A stretch of DNA of 52,919 nt. Source: a virus. Below are positions 29,689 through 40,031 of the stretch, piece after piece. The DNA is taken from positions 1 to 52,919 of IMG/VR virus record IMGVR_UViG_3300022223_000005. The stretch is one strand, 5' to 3'. The notes beneath the pieces are model-generated. The model had not been told where the DNA came from. It ran no database searches and saw only the letters and a program-made list of their open reading frames with translations. The position numbers and the translations under genes are program-made. Each line of letters starts with the position of its first letter. Positions within the stretch are counted from its first letter, which is position 1.

Positions 29689-32354
29689 TATAATGTTTCA
29701 ATTGCTGTTACTAAATCAACTATGTTTTCGTATTTAACCCCATTGACGCTAACCCTATCATATCTTAATCTATTAGCCAAAGGTAATGTGTTTTGGTCAA
29801 AAATTTGAATATAATTGTCCTTTGCGTTGTATTCGATGTAATCTATTATATTTTCATCATATCCAACTTCATTAATGAATAAAACACCGCTTGATGAGGT
29901 TATTCTTAACGTGTCTGATTCATGTCTTATTTCACCAACTATTTCCATGGTATTTTTAGCCCATGTGAAATCTGATTTTTGAGGGTGTATTTTTAGAACT
30001 CTTTTATAATTGTCAACTACCCTAACAAATCCGCGAATTGATTTTAATTTATCTCGATATGAAATATATTGTGAGAAATCACAAATTATGTTTGTGGTTA
30101 CTATTTTTGGAGACAATATTGCATCATCTAATTTATCTTGTGTTATGTCTGCATTTTCCTTTATCAAGTCGCCACTTTGAAATTGCGTTTCCAATTCACC
30201 ATCGTTTTTAAAATACGTATTCTTTATGATTCCACCTTTATAAAGTGTTGAGGTTTTCAAATACGACCCCCAATGGTCAATAATGTTTCTTTTAGGGGTG
30301 TATAATAGGTTTCCAAACTCATTAGGTCTAGTTATACCTGTAATTGAATTAAAGCCCTCATTTGTCCTTATTACGTAATTTACATTTGTGTATTGAAAAG
30401 TTATTTCAGTATATACATTTGAAGCCGAAAATGTACCACCTTGCAATATCATAATGTTGTTTGAAATCTCTAATACTTCATATTGACCTGCATTACCAGT
30501 ATTTACTATATTTATTGTTGATCCAACACCAAAACCAAGCAATGAGAAGTTAAATGAACCATCGTTAAGTAAATTCAAATTACCATCCAATATTAGATGA
30601 GTCAAAGACCTTTTTAATGTGCCTGTAGCCATTGGTGAAAGGCTTACAACGTCGTTTATAAAAACATTATCATCTTGTGTTAAAGACGTTTCATTTTCTC
30701 TAATGGCTTTGTCAATTGTTGTTTGTAAAAAAAATGGATCCCGGATGAAAGGTAAATTTATTTCTTTTTTGTTCTCAACATTTTTGTTTTTGTTCAACCA
30801 TTCCGTTTCGGTGTGAACGGCATCAATTGTGTTTCCATCGTCCTTGTCTTGGTTAAACTTAGAATATTTTAGCCTAAATTCATTTATGGCAAATCTTTCA
30901 TTAGATGTTTTTTCAAACGAATCCGTAGGCGGCATTTCAAATGATGCTATTTCGTTATTAGTATAGAAATCTTCGTATTTACCAACGAAAACAGTCCTTT
31001 CGGATGTGTTTACATTTGTATCTGTTTCATAATCTGAGTTGAATTCCTGTAACTGGCTCGCAATGTCTTTCCAGTTCAAAACAAATTTATTGTTTTTACC
31101 ACGGATCATGTTACCACTGTATATAAAATTGTCATACCATTCACCACCTAGATCAAATCTTGGTGCCGATAAATTAAACTCTTGGTTTATACTGCTTGTA
31201 ACCTGTGTCATTCCGTCTATAAGTCTAACACAAGGAACAACTATATCAATAGACGAACGTGTTGCCGTTACCTCAACCTCAATGTTTTCCAATATTGTTT
31301 CAACGGAATAGTTTGCTAGACTCCCAGGTGATGAACTGCTAAATGTTGCTGTTGATTCGTGTTGGAAATATATGTACAACCTGTTTCCACTTGTTATTTC
31401 ATCCAATTCAAGTGAAAATGAGGTTGGCAAATCTTCTTGTACTTCTCCTTCAGAAAAATCATAGTTTTTTTCATATAAAATGTGCGTTTCTGTTATTGAT
31501 CCAACGTTTGTACCAATCTTAACGACTAATCTAATGGACCCCGATCCACTTGTAACTACATCACTAAAAAAATCTGTTATGTTTTGTTCGGTGTAACCTT
31601 CAACGTTTTTTATCTGTATCGATATATCATTGATATTATTTTCGGCCTCAATAAATGTGAATGTCTCTATGTTTGGATTTCCTGTAGCCAAACTCAATCC
31701 AGCTAATTGAGATATAAAAGAAAGCGTGTTTTGAACACCATAATTATTTGTATTGTTGGCTGTGTTCAATCCGGTGTTAAATGTTGTGCCGCTGCTTATG
31801 GTCCTAGAAAATCCACGGGCTTCATTTATGCTATTCCACGTACTTAATTGAAAAACTGGTTTTCCTTTGATTAAAACATTTTGTGTTTGAACTGGAGAAA
31901 TGTCTTGATCATCTAAATCCTTATCACTAAAAACATCAACCTTTGTGTCTATTCGCCTTTTAAGAGCTGCCTGTGAAGTGTCCTGTATGATCTTGCAGGT
32001 GAAATGGAGATAATCATCTGTTATTGCCGTTTTAAAGTCTATTTCACCAACCACATAAAAAATATCTCCCTCTTTTAGAATATACTCAACATTTGATTCT
32101 GAACCTCTCACATCATTGTATTCAATTAACTTTTCAAAATGGAATCCATATAAATTGCATGTGTTGGTAAATACAAAATCAATCTCATCACCGGCAAAAC
32201 TTTCATCCCTTCCATATCCTTTATCTCTTTGATTTAAAAGGAAATTTGCCCCATCAAACCCAATAGGCACATCGATCTGGACCAATCCCGTTTCATCATC
32301 TTTAAAATTAAGATAATGCTGCAATGTACCTATATTTAGTGGCTCTGTGTTCAT
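29688..32354 (-). CDS. Large tail-tip protein (888 aa)
   Basis: Begins one base inside the tape-measure stop, as tail-tip (Dit/Tal or hub) genes usually do. The N-terminal 150 residues (LNIGTLQHYLNFKDDETGLV, VPIGFDGANFLLNQRDKGYG, RDESFAGDEIDFVFTN) are the recognisable start of a large tail protein found in Bacteroidota siphophages. The rest is beta-rich. Likely the hub that ties the tube to the fibres encoded downstream. Confidence 0.65.
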   Translation of the reverse strand: MNTEPLNIGTLQHYLNFKDDETGLVQIDVPIGFDGANFLLNQRDKGYGRDESFAGDEIDFVFTNTCNLYGFHFEKLIEYNDVRGSESNVEYILKEGDIFYVVGEIDFKTAITDDYLHFTCKIIQDTSQAALKRRIDTKVDVFSDKDLDDQDISPVQTQNVLIKGKPVFQLSTWNSINEARGFSRTISSGTTFNTGLNTANNTNNYGVQNTLSFISQLAGLSLATGNPNIETFTFIEAENNINDISIQIKNVEGYTEQNITDFFSDVVTSGSGSIRLVVKIGTNVGSITETHILYEKNYDFSEGEVQEDLPTSFSLELDEITSGNRLYIYFQHESTATFSSSSPGSLANYSVETILENIEVEVTATRSSIDIVVPCVRLIDGMTQVTSSINQEFNLSAPRFDLGGEWYDNFIYSGNMIRGKNNKFVLNWKDIASQLQEFNSDYETDTNVNTSERTVFVGKYEDFYTNNEIASFEMPPTDSFEKTSNERFAINEFRLKYSKFNQDKDDGNTIDAVHTETEWLNKNKNVENKKEINLPFIRDPFFLQTTIDKAIRENETSLTQDDNVFINDVVSLSPMATGTLKRSLTHLILDGNLNLLNDGSFNFSLLGFGVGSTINIVNTGNAGQYEVLEISNNIMILQGGTFSASNVYTEITFQYTNVNYVIRTNEGFNSITGITRPNEFGNLLYTPKRNIIDHWGSYLKTSTLYKGGIIKNTYFKNDGELETQFQSGDLIKENADITQDKLDDAILSPKIVTTNIICDFSQYISYRDKLKSIRGFVRVVDNYKRVLKIHPQKSDFTWAKNTMEIVGEIRHESDTLRITSSSGVLFINEVGYDENIIDYIEYNAKDNYIQIFDQNTLPLANRLRYDRVSVNGVKYENIVDLVTAIETL

Positions 32355-35300
32355 TATACGCTTTTGCTTGTTATGGTGAATCTATTATTTAAAATTTGTG
32401 TTCTTGTATTCTTTTTTGTTTGGAACTTTCTATACCCTTTTTCATCAAATATTATTTGACCACCTTTGCTAGTTCCTATGGCATTTTCTATCCTCTTGGC
32501 GTGGTTTGATAAATCGTTTTTAGTTATTCCATTGTTATTAATATGAATGTCTGGCTTTTGAGACTCCCTAAATACACCATTAAAATTAAGCATTTTATCA
32601 AGCTCTCTTTCAAACTCATTTTCATTTTTAAATACGTCCGTTCCTTTAGGCAAATTATAAAGCGTGTCTTTACTTGGTGTTTTAAATACATTTCCATCCG
32701 GAGTTCTTACTATTTCTGATACACCACCATCACCAAGTATGGCCTGACCTCCTTCAAAGTTTCTTACACCATCTTTAAATTGTGGGATTTGTTGCGCTGC
32801 TATCAAAGCTGTTTTAGCTGCACCAATTATTCCAACGGTAATAGATAATGGAATATTTCCAGTAGACAAAGCTTTGGTAACGGCTACGGCTGTATTTATA
32901 ATTGATGATGATATTGCCGTGGCTTTTTCTGTTTTAGCCTGTTTAGTTAATAATTGCGCTCTCCTTTCTTGAAACTGTCTTTCGATTTCTTCACGTGCTG
33001 CCTTTGTTTCTTCTGTGTTTGCAATTCCTGACAATTGAAGCGCCTTTTCTTTTTCAAGTAGATTTATTTGACCTTCTATTTGTTTTCTTTGGAACTCTGC
33101 AACGCTTGAAAATATTTCTGTTGCTAATTGCCCAAATGACTTAGCGGCCTCACCTACGTTTTCAAAACCATTGACTATACCATTAAAAATAGTCCCCAAG
33201 TTTTCACCACTAACACCCAATATGTTTCCAATACTGGAAAATGCATCTTGTATCTCTGCTTTAACTCTTTCAAGTCTAGCCTTTTCATCTTCCTCATCCA
33301 ATCGTCTTTCTTCTATTAGAATGCTATTTAATTTACTTCTAAGTTTAGAAAGTTCACTTTCTAATTCGGCTTTTTTATCAACTGTAATAGCGAATGCCAT
33401 TAGTTCATCTGAAAGAAATTTTATTTGTGATTGAAGTTGTTTTTTAAATTCTTTGTTTCTAAGCTTGGTGACTTCTCTATCAATTTCTTCCGTCTTTTTA
33501 CCACGATCCAATAACGATTCGATTAAAATGTTTTCAGCTTTTTTAACTTCATTGTTTTGCTTTGCTTGAAAACTTTTGAAATCTGAAACTCTTTTATTGT
33601 AATCGCTCAATAATATTTCAGCTCTTTCTTTTATCGCTGTTTCTTCGAGTTGTTTCCTTTTAAAATTAAATTCCTCTTGTATTTTTATTATTTTTTTGGT
33701 TCTTTTTCCAGCTAATCGTACAGCTTCTTTTTCTTCTAAATCCAACAATTCAAGCCTTTTGCCTAGTGATAGAGTGTGATTTAGATTTCTATTAAATAAT
33801 ATTTCATTTTCATCTTTAGACGAATCAGTTGTGATTTTTATTATCCTTTCTAGCCTTGATTTTTCTAAATTGAAAATGTCTTTATTTAATTTTTTTTGAG
33901 CGTCTACGGCTTCATTATTAGTTTTCTTGTTTAATGATCTTAATAGCTTCAATCTTATTTTTTCTAACTCTACAATCAAAGTTTTTTCGGCCTCAGTTCT
34001 TACCGAATGACTTTTGTCTATTTGTGATTGCTCTGACAACGTGAATTCCTGAGACTCTGGAGGTGTTGGCTGTACTGTTGTTTGACCTTTTGCTAAAGCC
34101 TCTAAATCTCTATAGTATTGATCCCATAGAGCTTTGTTATTAGAAAGTTTTTCATTGAGTGTTTTCACAGATTTTTCGCTTTCTACCTTCTCAATCTCTT
34201 CAACTTCGCTAAACAATGTAGCAGTTCCATCTTTTTGATCCTTTATGTTCTGATTTATTAACTCTAATTTTTTAGCATTTGCCTTTTTTTCATTGTCTAT
34301 TTCTTCATCAATTGCTCTTAATTGTTCATTTACTTTGGCTAAAGTATTTTTAACTATTGCTTCAGTAGCTAAATCTGCATTTCTTTTTAGATCGATAAAA
34401 GCCTGAGACGTTTCCTTTACTCCATCTCTGAATGCTAGAAATATGCCTATACCTGCCGCAATTGCTCCAATCAATAAACCTGCTGGATTTGCTTTTGTAG
34501 CTACATTAAACAATTTCATTGCTGTAGTTGCCTTTCCGATTCCACCTGCTAAAGCAATTTTAGCTATTCTCAAACCTACTATTATAGCTGAATAAGCTCT
34601 AGTAACTAGGCTGACACCCAATACAACTGCTTTATATATTAGAAATGCCTTACCTACTTTTATTATGGTATTTAATATAGTAGATAGGTTTTTTGCTAAA
34701 AAGGCAATAGTATCTTTCAATGTTAATGATGCACCATTTGAATCATCCATTGACAACACAAATCCTTCCCATGCTGATGTAATCAATTTTATGGACCCAT
34801 CAAGTGTATCAAGTTCTTTTTTGGCCATTCCTTCTGCAGTTCCTGCAGCTTTCTGCAGGGCTTCATCTAGTTCATTTGTTTGGTCTATATTTTCAGCCAA
34901 AATAGCAGAAGAAACGGCCGCTCTTTTTCCAAATTCATCATTTGCTGATGTTAATTTATCTTGACTCTTTTTTATTTTTTCTAGTATTTGCTCATAGTTA
35001 AGACCCTGTGAAGCACTCTCAATGAATATATTTCTTAATGCTGTCGATGAGGTCGAAACGTCAATACCCGAATCGGATAATTTCCCCATCAATGCCACTA
35101 ACTTAGTAAATGGAATACCTGCCGCATTTGCCGCACCTGCTACAATTGGAATACCGGTTTCTAATTTAGAAAAGTTCAATGCGCTTTTAGCCGTTGACAA
35201 TGAAAGTATATCAATTATCTTTGGCGCATCACTAGCACTTAGATCATCAAAAGTATTTACAACCGCACCAACTAAACCGGCTGTTTGGCCTAGCTCTGAG

Positions 35301-36235
35301 TTCATGGCGATAGAACCCTGTATGGTTGCTTCGGTAAGTTCGATTATTTGTTGTTGTGAGAATCCAAGACGCGCATATTCAATCTGCAGACCTGTGACTT
35401 CTGACGCTGTTTTTACGGTTTCCGATCCAAGACGCGCAGATTCTTCTCTTAATTCTTTTGTTTCTGATTTAGATTTCTGAAGAACTCCGGCAAGTGTAGC
35501 GTTTTGTTTTTCATAATCACGCATTACACCAATAGCGTTTCGCATTACTTGAACAAATAAGAACGCACCGCCAACTAGTTCAAGAGCCGACGCAAATTGC
35601 CTGGCCGCCCCTGCAGCTGCGATTAAACCTTTTGGATAGTTCCCGACATTCCTTTGGAATCGCCCTATTGACTTATCAGCTTTTAAAACCGCATTTTGAT
35701 ACCTATTAAAATCCTTTGTGGACCTTTTAAGTTCAATCTGCTCACTTTTAGACAATGCACTTCCTTGCGCTTTCTTTGCGTTTAAACTTTGAACTGATGC
35801 TCCGGCTTGATTCATCCTTACAACTAGTTTTTGATACTCAGTTGTCATTTTGGACGTTAAAATAGCGTCTTGTTTTTGAGCTTTGTTTAATGCTGCTAAT
35901 TCAATACGCAACTTGTTAAGCTCTTTAGCTTCTTTGCTAGTTGCTTTTTCTAGTTTTGCCTTTGTAGATTGTAAAAGCTTATTTATACGTTGTTCTTCTT
36001 TTAAATTTGCAACATATTGTTTATGAGTTCCATTTACTTTTGCAAGAGCTTCCTCATATTCCTTCTGAACTGTTTTAAGCTGCTCTAATGACTTTAAGTA
36101 GTCACTTGGTAGTTTCTGGTTGTTTTTATTAAACTCCTTTAGCTCATCGACTGTTTTGGAAATCTCCTTTGTTAAGTTTTTCCATGTCTCAGTTATTTTT
36201 TTTACCTGTCCTCCACCATCTAAATTATTCGACAT
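32354..36235 (-). CDS. Tail tape measure protein (TP901 family)
   Basis: 1293 residues, the longest gene. The N-terminal 200 residues are coiled coil (TETWKNLTKEISKTVDELKE). The TP901 core is at about 230-440 (AGVLQKSKSETKELREESAR, LGFSQQQIIELTEATIQGSI, SDSGIDVSTSSTALRN). Hydrophobic helices lie near 510-600. Long coiled coils (about 620-1050) and a C-terminal basic region follow. It sets tail length; size predicts a long flexible tail (about 190 nm by the usual rule of 1.5 angstrom per residue). No lysozyme or peptidase domain was seen inside. Confidence 0.9.
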   Translation of the reverse strand: MSNNLDGGGQVKKITETWKNLTKEISKTVDELKEFNKNNQKLPSDYLKSLEQLKTVQKEYEEALAKVNGTHKQYVANLKEEQRINKLLQSTKAKLEKATSKEAKELNKLRIELAALNKAQKQDAILTSKMTTEYQKLVVRMNQAGASVQSLNAKKAQGSALSKSEQIELKRSTKDFNRYQNAVLKADKSIGRFQRNVGNYPKGLIAAAGAARQFASALELVGGAFLFVQVMRNAIGVMRDYEKQNATLAGVLQKSKSETKELREESARLGSETVKTASEVTGLQIEYARLGFSQQQIIELTEATIQGSIAMNSELGQTAGLVGAVVNTFDDLSASDAPKIIDILSLSTAKSALNFSKLETGIPIVAGAANAAGIPFTKLVALMGKLSDSGIDVSTSSTALRNIFIESASQGLNYEQILEKIKKSQDKLTSANDEFGKRAAVSSAILAENIDQTNELDEALQKAAGTAEGMAKKELDTLDGSIKLITSAWEGFVLSMDDSNGASLTLKDTIAFLAKNLSTILNTIIKVGKAFLIYKAVVLGVSLVTRAYSAIIVGLRIAKIALAGGIGKATTAMKLFNVATKANPAGLLIGAIAAGIGIFLAFRDGVKETSQAFIDLKRNADLATEAIVKNTLAKVNEQLRAIDEEIDNEKKANAKKLELINQNIKDQKDGTATLFSEVEEIEKVESEKSVKTLNEKLSNNKALWDQYYRDLEALAKGQTTVQPTPPESQEFTLSEQSQIDKSHSVRTEAEKTLIVELEKIRLKLLRSLNKKTNNEAVDAQKKLNKDIFNLEKSRLERIIKITTDSSKDENEILFNRNLNHTLSLGKRLELLDLEEKEAVRLAGKRTKKIIKIQEEFNFKRKQLEETAIKERAEILLSDYNKRVSDFKSFQAKQNNEVKKAENILIESLLDRGKKTEEIDREVTKLRNKEFKKQLQSQIKFLSDELMAFAITVDKKAELESELSKLRSKLNSILIEERRLDEEDEKARLERVKAEIQDAFSSIGNILGVSGENLGTIFNGIVNGFENVGEAAKSFGQLATEIFSSVAEFQRKQIEGQINLLEKEKALQLSGIANTEETKAAREEIERQFQERRAQLLTKQAKTEKATAISSSIINTAVAVTKALSTGNIPLSITVGIIGAAKTALIAAQQIPQFKDGVRNFEGGQAILGDGGVSEIVRTPDGNVFKTPSKDTLYNLPKGTDVFKNENEFERELDKMLNFNGVFRESQKPDIHINNNGITKNDLSNHAKRIENAIGTSKGGQIIFDEKGYRKFQTKKNTRTQILNNRFTITSKSV

Positions 36236-36243
36236 AATGAGTT

Positions 36244-36927
36244 TTAATTATTTTGTTTAGAGTTCAATTGTTTAATCTTCTCTTTGTATTGCTTTTCATA
36301 TGAGATATATTGCAACATATTCATTTTAATTGGCATTGACCTATCCAATGTTAGCTCAATGTCTGCCACTACATCATAATATAGCTGTAAGTCATTTTCT
36401 TTTTCATCTTCTTCTTCCTTGAATAGAATCTTGTACTTTGTTTCGAGTCCTCCCTTTACATTTTCAACGATGTTTATATTTCTTTTAAGAGAATACGACG
36501 ATTTTAAATTAATGTTTGTATGTATTTTCTTCAATGAAATAGCGAAACTTTTAACGGCATCTTTTACAACTTCATTTGGTAGATACTTTTTATCACTTTC
36601 AAGAACTTTCATAAGGTCCTGTATTTCCTGAATCTTTTTTATCTGAAGTAAAAGAATAACGCTTTTCTTCTTTTTTTTAAGGTCCATTTTAAATTTTCCA
36701 TCATCTACTCTATTGAAATATTCATCATACAACGAATACCAAGCCATTTTCAACTCATCTAAATCCGTTTCATTGTAATCAAGTACTTTTTCATCAACAT
36801 TGTTTTTATCTAACAATCTATGATCTCCATTGAATTTAACTTTATGAAACAATACCGAGTCGATTTCTATTAGACTAGTATATGGATTAACCTTTGAATT
36901 CTTGGATTGAAAAATATTCTGCCCCAT
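36244..36927 (-). CDS. Tail assembly chaperone candidate (227 aa)
   Basis: Lies between the major tail protein cluster and the tape measure, where gpG/gpGT-type chaperones are found. Highly charged and helical (VDDGKFKMDLKKKKKSVILL, LLQIKKIQEIQDLMKVLESD). It overlaps the 77-residue gene upstream by 41 bases in another phase. Assignment is positional. Confidence 0.5.
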   Translation of the reverse strand: MGQNIFQSKNSKVNPYTSLIEIDSVLFHKVKFNGDHRLLDKNNVDEKVLDYNETDLDELKMAWYSLYDEYFNRVDDGKFKMDLKKKKKSVILLLQIKKIQEIQDLMKVLESDKKYLPNEVVKDAVKSFAISLKKIHTNINLKSSYSLKRNINIVENVKGGLETKYKILFKEEEDEKENDLQLYYDVVADIELTLDRSMPIKMNMLQYISYEKQYKEKIKQLNSKQNN

Positions 36928-37120
36928 TTTTAAAATTTGGTTTTATTGATTCTTTGAATATTATTTCAAAGCTTTTTTGTTCAACTATTTTTATGGGTCC
37001 ATTCTCATACAATCTATACACATATGACACAAACCCCTTTTCTTTATACAAATTCATGTAATATTTTATTACATTCTGTTCCGATTTGCTAACAGTACCG
37101 CATGGAATACAAGCGCTCAT
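36887..37120 (-). CDS. Small tail-region protein (77 aa)
   Basis: N-terminus MSACIPCGTVSKSEQNVIKY with a CxxC (C4, C7), then an alpha/beta tail (GFVSYVYRLYENGPIKIVEQ). Linked by ATGA to the upstream gene and by a 41-base overlap to the 227-residue gene. May be the short partner of the tail chaperone pair. Confidence 0.55.
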   Translation of the reverse strand: MSACIPCGTVSKSEQNVIKYYMNLYKEKGFVSYVYRLYENGPIKIVEQKSFEIIFKESIKPNFKNGAEYFSIQEFKG

Positions 37121-37281
37121 AGTTTTATAACATCTACTTTAACAGCTATTTTGCGTACATTGTACTCAAAAATAAACCACTCGTTTGCAGTAAATTCTTT
37201 AGTGCCTCCATCTCCATATGTAACTATTACCTTTGAAATGGTCTTTTCATAATTATGTAATTCTGATATAGGTCTTGACAT
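37117..37281 (-). CDS. Small tail-region protein (54 aa)
   Basis: ATG at 37281, stop overlapping the next ATG (ATGA). Beta-rich (SKVIVTYGDGGTKEFTANEW then FIFEYNVRKIAVKVDVI). Compact spacing on both sides supports a real gene. Function unknown. Confidence 0.6.
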   Translation of the reverse strand: MSRPISELHNYEKTISKVIVTYGDGGTKEFTANEWFIFEYNVRKIAVKVDVIKL

Positions 37282-37293
37282 TTTTTCTATTTT

Positions 37294-37743
37294 TTAAAAT
37301 CCAACAAAGTCAAATAATCTTTTATGGATCATTCCGCCTGCTATGCTCAATACTTCTGCTTTTTCAAAGTCCGTTAACCCAAATACGTCCAAACCGTATT
37401 TTTGAGCTATTAAAGTCGCTTTTTCATCATCTGAAAATATAGTAAAAAGACTACCTGTCAAATGATTTATAACCAATTCATCTTGTAAGTTTCCAGTGTC
37501 AACCAAATCCACATTTCCTTTTGCCGATGGGTTAGAACTTATTTTTTCCTGTTGGTATGAAAAACTGGAATATTCACCAATTATTTCGCCATTAGGTCTT
37601 AATCCTAGTTTCCACCTGTCACGAACTTTTTTTACTATCTGGTTTTGATTCTTTTCTAGTTCCTCTTTCAGCATGTTTTGGACTAGTTGTGTGTTTATCG
37701 TCTTTAGTTTTGCCTGTATTTTTAACAGTTGGTTTAAATCCAT
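37294..37743 (-). CDS. Minor tail or tail-completion protein (149 aa)
   Basis: N-terminal coiled coil, then RDRWKLGLRPNGEIIGEYSS and NVDLVDTGNLQDELVINHL, a phrase ('DL.dTG.....') seen in small tail-completion proteins of Bacteroidota phages. The ATG at 37743 gives a 125-base overlap with the upstream gene; the internal ATG at 37674 would reduce it. Exact start unsure. Confidence 0.6.
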   Translation of the reverse strand: MDLNQLLKIQAKLKTINTQLVQNMLKEELEKNQNQIVKKVRDRWKLGLRPNGEIIGEYSSFSYQQEKISSNPSAKGNVDLVDTGNLQDELVINHLTGSLFTIFSDDEKATLIAQKYGLDVFGLTDFEKAEVLSIAGGMIHKRLFDFVGF

Positions 37744-37894
37744 TTTTTAATAATTCTTTATGAATTGTTTCCCTAGCGTTTGGTTTCTGAAAAAACTCTG
37801 GTGTTTTAAGTGCTGCATTCATCAATGTTTCGTAACTCAATGTTTCCAAAGCTTCTTTTCTGCATCCTACTCCGCAAATATTTATTGTTTCCAT
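37619..37894 (-). CDS. Small tail-region protein with basic tail (91 aa)
   Basis: First gene after the terminator that follows the major tail gene. The N-terminus has CGVGCRKEALETLSYETLMN (two Cys) and is helical. The last 40 residues are a Lys/Ser-rich low-complexity tail encoded by the overlap with the 149-residue gene. Role unknown. Confidence 0.55.
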   Translation of the reverse strand: METINICGVGCRKEALETLSYETLMNAALKTPEFFQKPNARETIHKELLKNGFKPTVKNTGKTKDDKHTTSPKHAERGTRKESKPDSKKSS

Positions 37895-37904
37895 ATTTTT
37901 TATA

Positions 37905-37938
37905 TAAAAAAAGCCTGCCTAATTTAGACAGGCTTTTA
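37905..37938 (-). terminator. Terminator after the major tail protein gene
   Basis: On the minus strand AAAAGCCTGTCT pairs with AGGCAGGCTTTT and a T run follows. It ends the high-level capsid/tail-tube transcript, as often found after major tail genes. Confidence 0.8.
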
Positions 37939-37958
37939 TATTGAATTAATGTTTTGTA

Positions 37959-38900
37959 TTAGGCTACTGTTGATAATGGAGCCGAACCCTTATAGAATTG
38001 ACCTGATGCGTTAACCGCAGCCGAATAACTGTTTGTTACATCTCCAAGAGATGGCTGAATGGTATCACCTACAACCAAGGCTGTATCTAATGTGAAATCA
38101 TATGAATTGGTTTCCGCATTGTACGCAACTGTATTGATAGTTGTCGCTGATGCCTGAACACCTCCAAGAAACCAATTGTTAGCATCTGTCATGCCTAGAA
38201 CATTAACGGACCCATTACAATCATTTACAGCCTTTACGCTAAATGTTGTGGCTGCTGTTGGTGCCGTGCTATAAGATAGTTTAGCATTAAGCACACCATC
38301 TATTTGTGTAGCGTCATATCCTAGCTCATCCCATGTATAAAATGTACCTCTTGTATTGTATTCAAGGGCATTTTTAAACTGAAACATTATGGATGTCTTT
38401 GATGAATCTGTTCCCTTTTTCTCGGTGAATGTTTCAATGTTGAAATCACCGCAATCGAAACCACCAATTTTAGTCTGTCCAATGTCATAAGTAAATAGCA
38501 TACCTGCTTCATACTTTATAACAACGTCCCATCTATTGAAACCCCTTTTGTCAAATGCGTTTGTATGGAAGCAATACCCGTTTACAAAATCAAATTGAAA
38601 CTCAGGCAAACCAAGTAAATTTGTTTTTTTAACCCCCCTGTCACTTGTTTCTGCTCCATTTGCCGGGGTCAAATTGTCAAACATAAATGAGTCATTGAAA
38701 TTGTAAATTGTACCGCCCTGAATAAATCCTTTGTATTCATCTTCAGTTGGAAGTGTTCCGGACGCTATGTTTAATGACCATCTTTTTGGATATAAGTCAA
38801 AGCCTACTGGCTCACCTCTTTCCTTCGTACAGTCTCCAACGCCCATACCTCTAATAGTATCTGATTCACAGTCACCTTGTTGATTTAATATAATTGCCAT
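37959..38900 (-). CDS. Major tail (tube) protein (313 aa)
   Basis: Position after the connector genes and before the chaperone/tape-measure block, a strong terminator behind it, and the sequence (QQGDCESDTIRGMGVGDCTK, RWSLNIASGTLPTEDEYKGF) fit a tube subunit. The C-terminal 90 residues (KLSYSTAPTAATTFSVKAVN ... LGDVTNSYSAAVNASGQFYK) look like an added Ig-like surface domain. Confidence 0.75.
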   Translation of the reverse strand: MAIILNQQGDCESDTIRGMGVGDCTKERGEPVGFDLYPKRWSLNIASGTLPTEDEYKGFIQGGTIYNFNDSFMFDNLTPANGAETSDRGVKKTNLLGLPEFQFDFVNGYCFHTNAFDKRGFNRWDVVIKYEAGMLFTYDIGQTKIGGFDCGDFNIETFTEKKGTDSSKTSIMFQFKNALEYNTRGTFYTWDELGYDATQIDGVLNAKLSYSTAPTAATTFSVKAVNDCNGSVNVLGMTDANNWFLGGVQASATTINTVAYNAETNSYDFTLDTALVVGDTIQPSLGDVTNSYSAAVNASGQFYKGSAPLSTVA

Positions 38901-38913
38901 TTTTTTAGTGTTT

Positions 38914-39459
38914 TTAAGTTATACATTCTGTTTTTATTCTTATTCTCAATTTAATTGACCTAGCGTCAACATAATCTGTTATTACGCTTTTTTCAGACTT
39001 CTCACGACCTACTTTATTAAAATCTTTTTCAGCCGTTGAACTGGTACTTTCTAACAATCCAAAATTTGGAATATCAGTATATTCATACCGATCTTTTTTA
39101 CTTTCAGTCATTTCTTGAATGTATGGTGATTTATTCAATTCATAAACCATTTTTTCATACACTGGTTGAATTACTTTAGTAAAGTTTTGAAACGTTCTTT
39201 CGCCACTTAACCAATTAGGATTCGTATTTGTCAAAATAACAATAGTAGTATCACATTCTTTATATCCATTATAATCCTTAACTGGATTTGTGACATAAAA
39301 AATCAAAGGGAATTTATCTGCTGATACTCTATCGCATTCAGCGATGAACTTATCAAGCATATCCTGATTTCCACCTGTAGTTTGTACATTGTATGTCTTT
39401 CCATCTACATCAATGGTCATTCCAGTAAACAAAGTCTTTAATGATGCTGCTATAATCAA
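38914..39459 (-). CDS. Neck or tail-terminator protein (181 aa)
   Basis: Between the connector and the tail tube gene, where tail-terminator genes lie. Alpha/beta sequence (FIAECDRVSADKFPLIFYVT, FTKVIQPVYEKMVYELNKSP). Overlaps the upstream gene by 4 bases. Function by position. Confidence 0.6.
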   Translation of the reverse strand: MIIAASLKTLFTGMTIDVDGKTYNVQTTGGNQDMLDKFIAECDRVSADKFPLIFYVTNPVKDYNGYKECDTTIVILTNTNPNWLSGERTFQNFTKVIQPVYEKMVYELNKSPYIQEMTESKKDRYEYTDIPNFGLLESTSSTAEKDFNKVGREKSEKSVITDYVDARSIKLRIRIKTECIT

Positions 39460-40031
39460 AATCCTAATAAATTTTCATATTCATATTCTGTTTTATCTGC
39501 ATTTTCAAAATCTGATTTGAAATGATCCAAGTAAGTCAATAGACTAACATAGCTTTTGCATTCATCGGATTGGTATTGGTCCAAAAACTCATTGTAAACA
39601 CGAATATATTTTCTGTTTGTGTTTGCTACCTCTGAATCTATTGATTTTCCAATTACCTCTCCAATTCCTGATAAGCGTGTACGCTTTGGGTCGATCCATT
39701 GAGAATAGACGAATTTAGCAAGTAATGATTCTTTTGATGTGCCTTGTGTGTATATCAACCCTCTCCAAGTATATGACTTTGATTCAAAAGTATATTTAGT
39801 ACCATTTACTACATTTAGCCATTTTTGAGGTGCTGTAGGGCTTAAAACCCCATCTTTGATGTTACTGTCAAGATCATCAAATAAATCATTGCCAAACGCG
39901 TCCTGTAAAAATACACGAACCTGTTCATCAATCCATAATTCAGTTACATTCAATCCGCCTGAAATATCTCTTTCAGTTGAGTTTGGTATAATTAAATCCT
40001 TGTTGAAATAAGTTTCGTCTATTATATACAT
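39456..40031 (-). CDS. Head-tail connector protein (DUF6712-like, 191 aa)
   Basis: Helical adaptor-like sequence: TERDISGGLNVTELWIDEQV, FLQDAFGNDLFDDLDS, then FVYSQWIDPKRTRLSGIGEV. Similar proteins follow the capsid gene in Bacteroidota siphophages. Likely the gp6-type connector that joins portal and tail. Confidence 0.6.
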   Translation of the reverse strand: MYIIDETYFNKDLIIPNSTERDISGGLNVTELWIDEQVRVFLQDAFGNDLFDDLDSNIKDGVLSPTAPQKWLNVVNGTKYTFESKSYTWRGLIYTQGTSKESLLAKFVYSQWIDPKRTRLSGIGEVIGKSIDSEVANTNRKYIRVYNEFLDQYQSDECKSYVSLLTYLDHFKSDFENADKTEYEYENLLGF

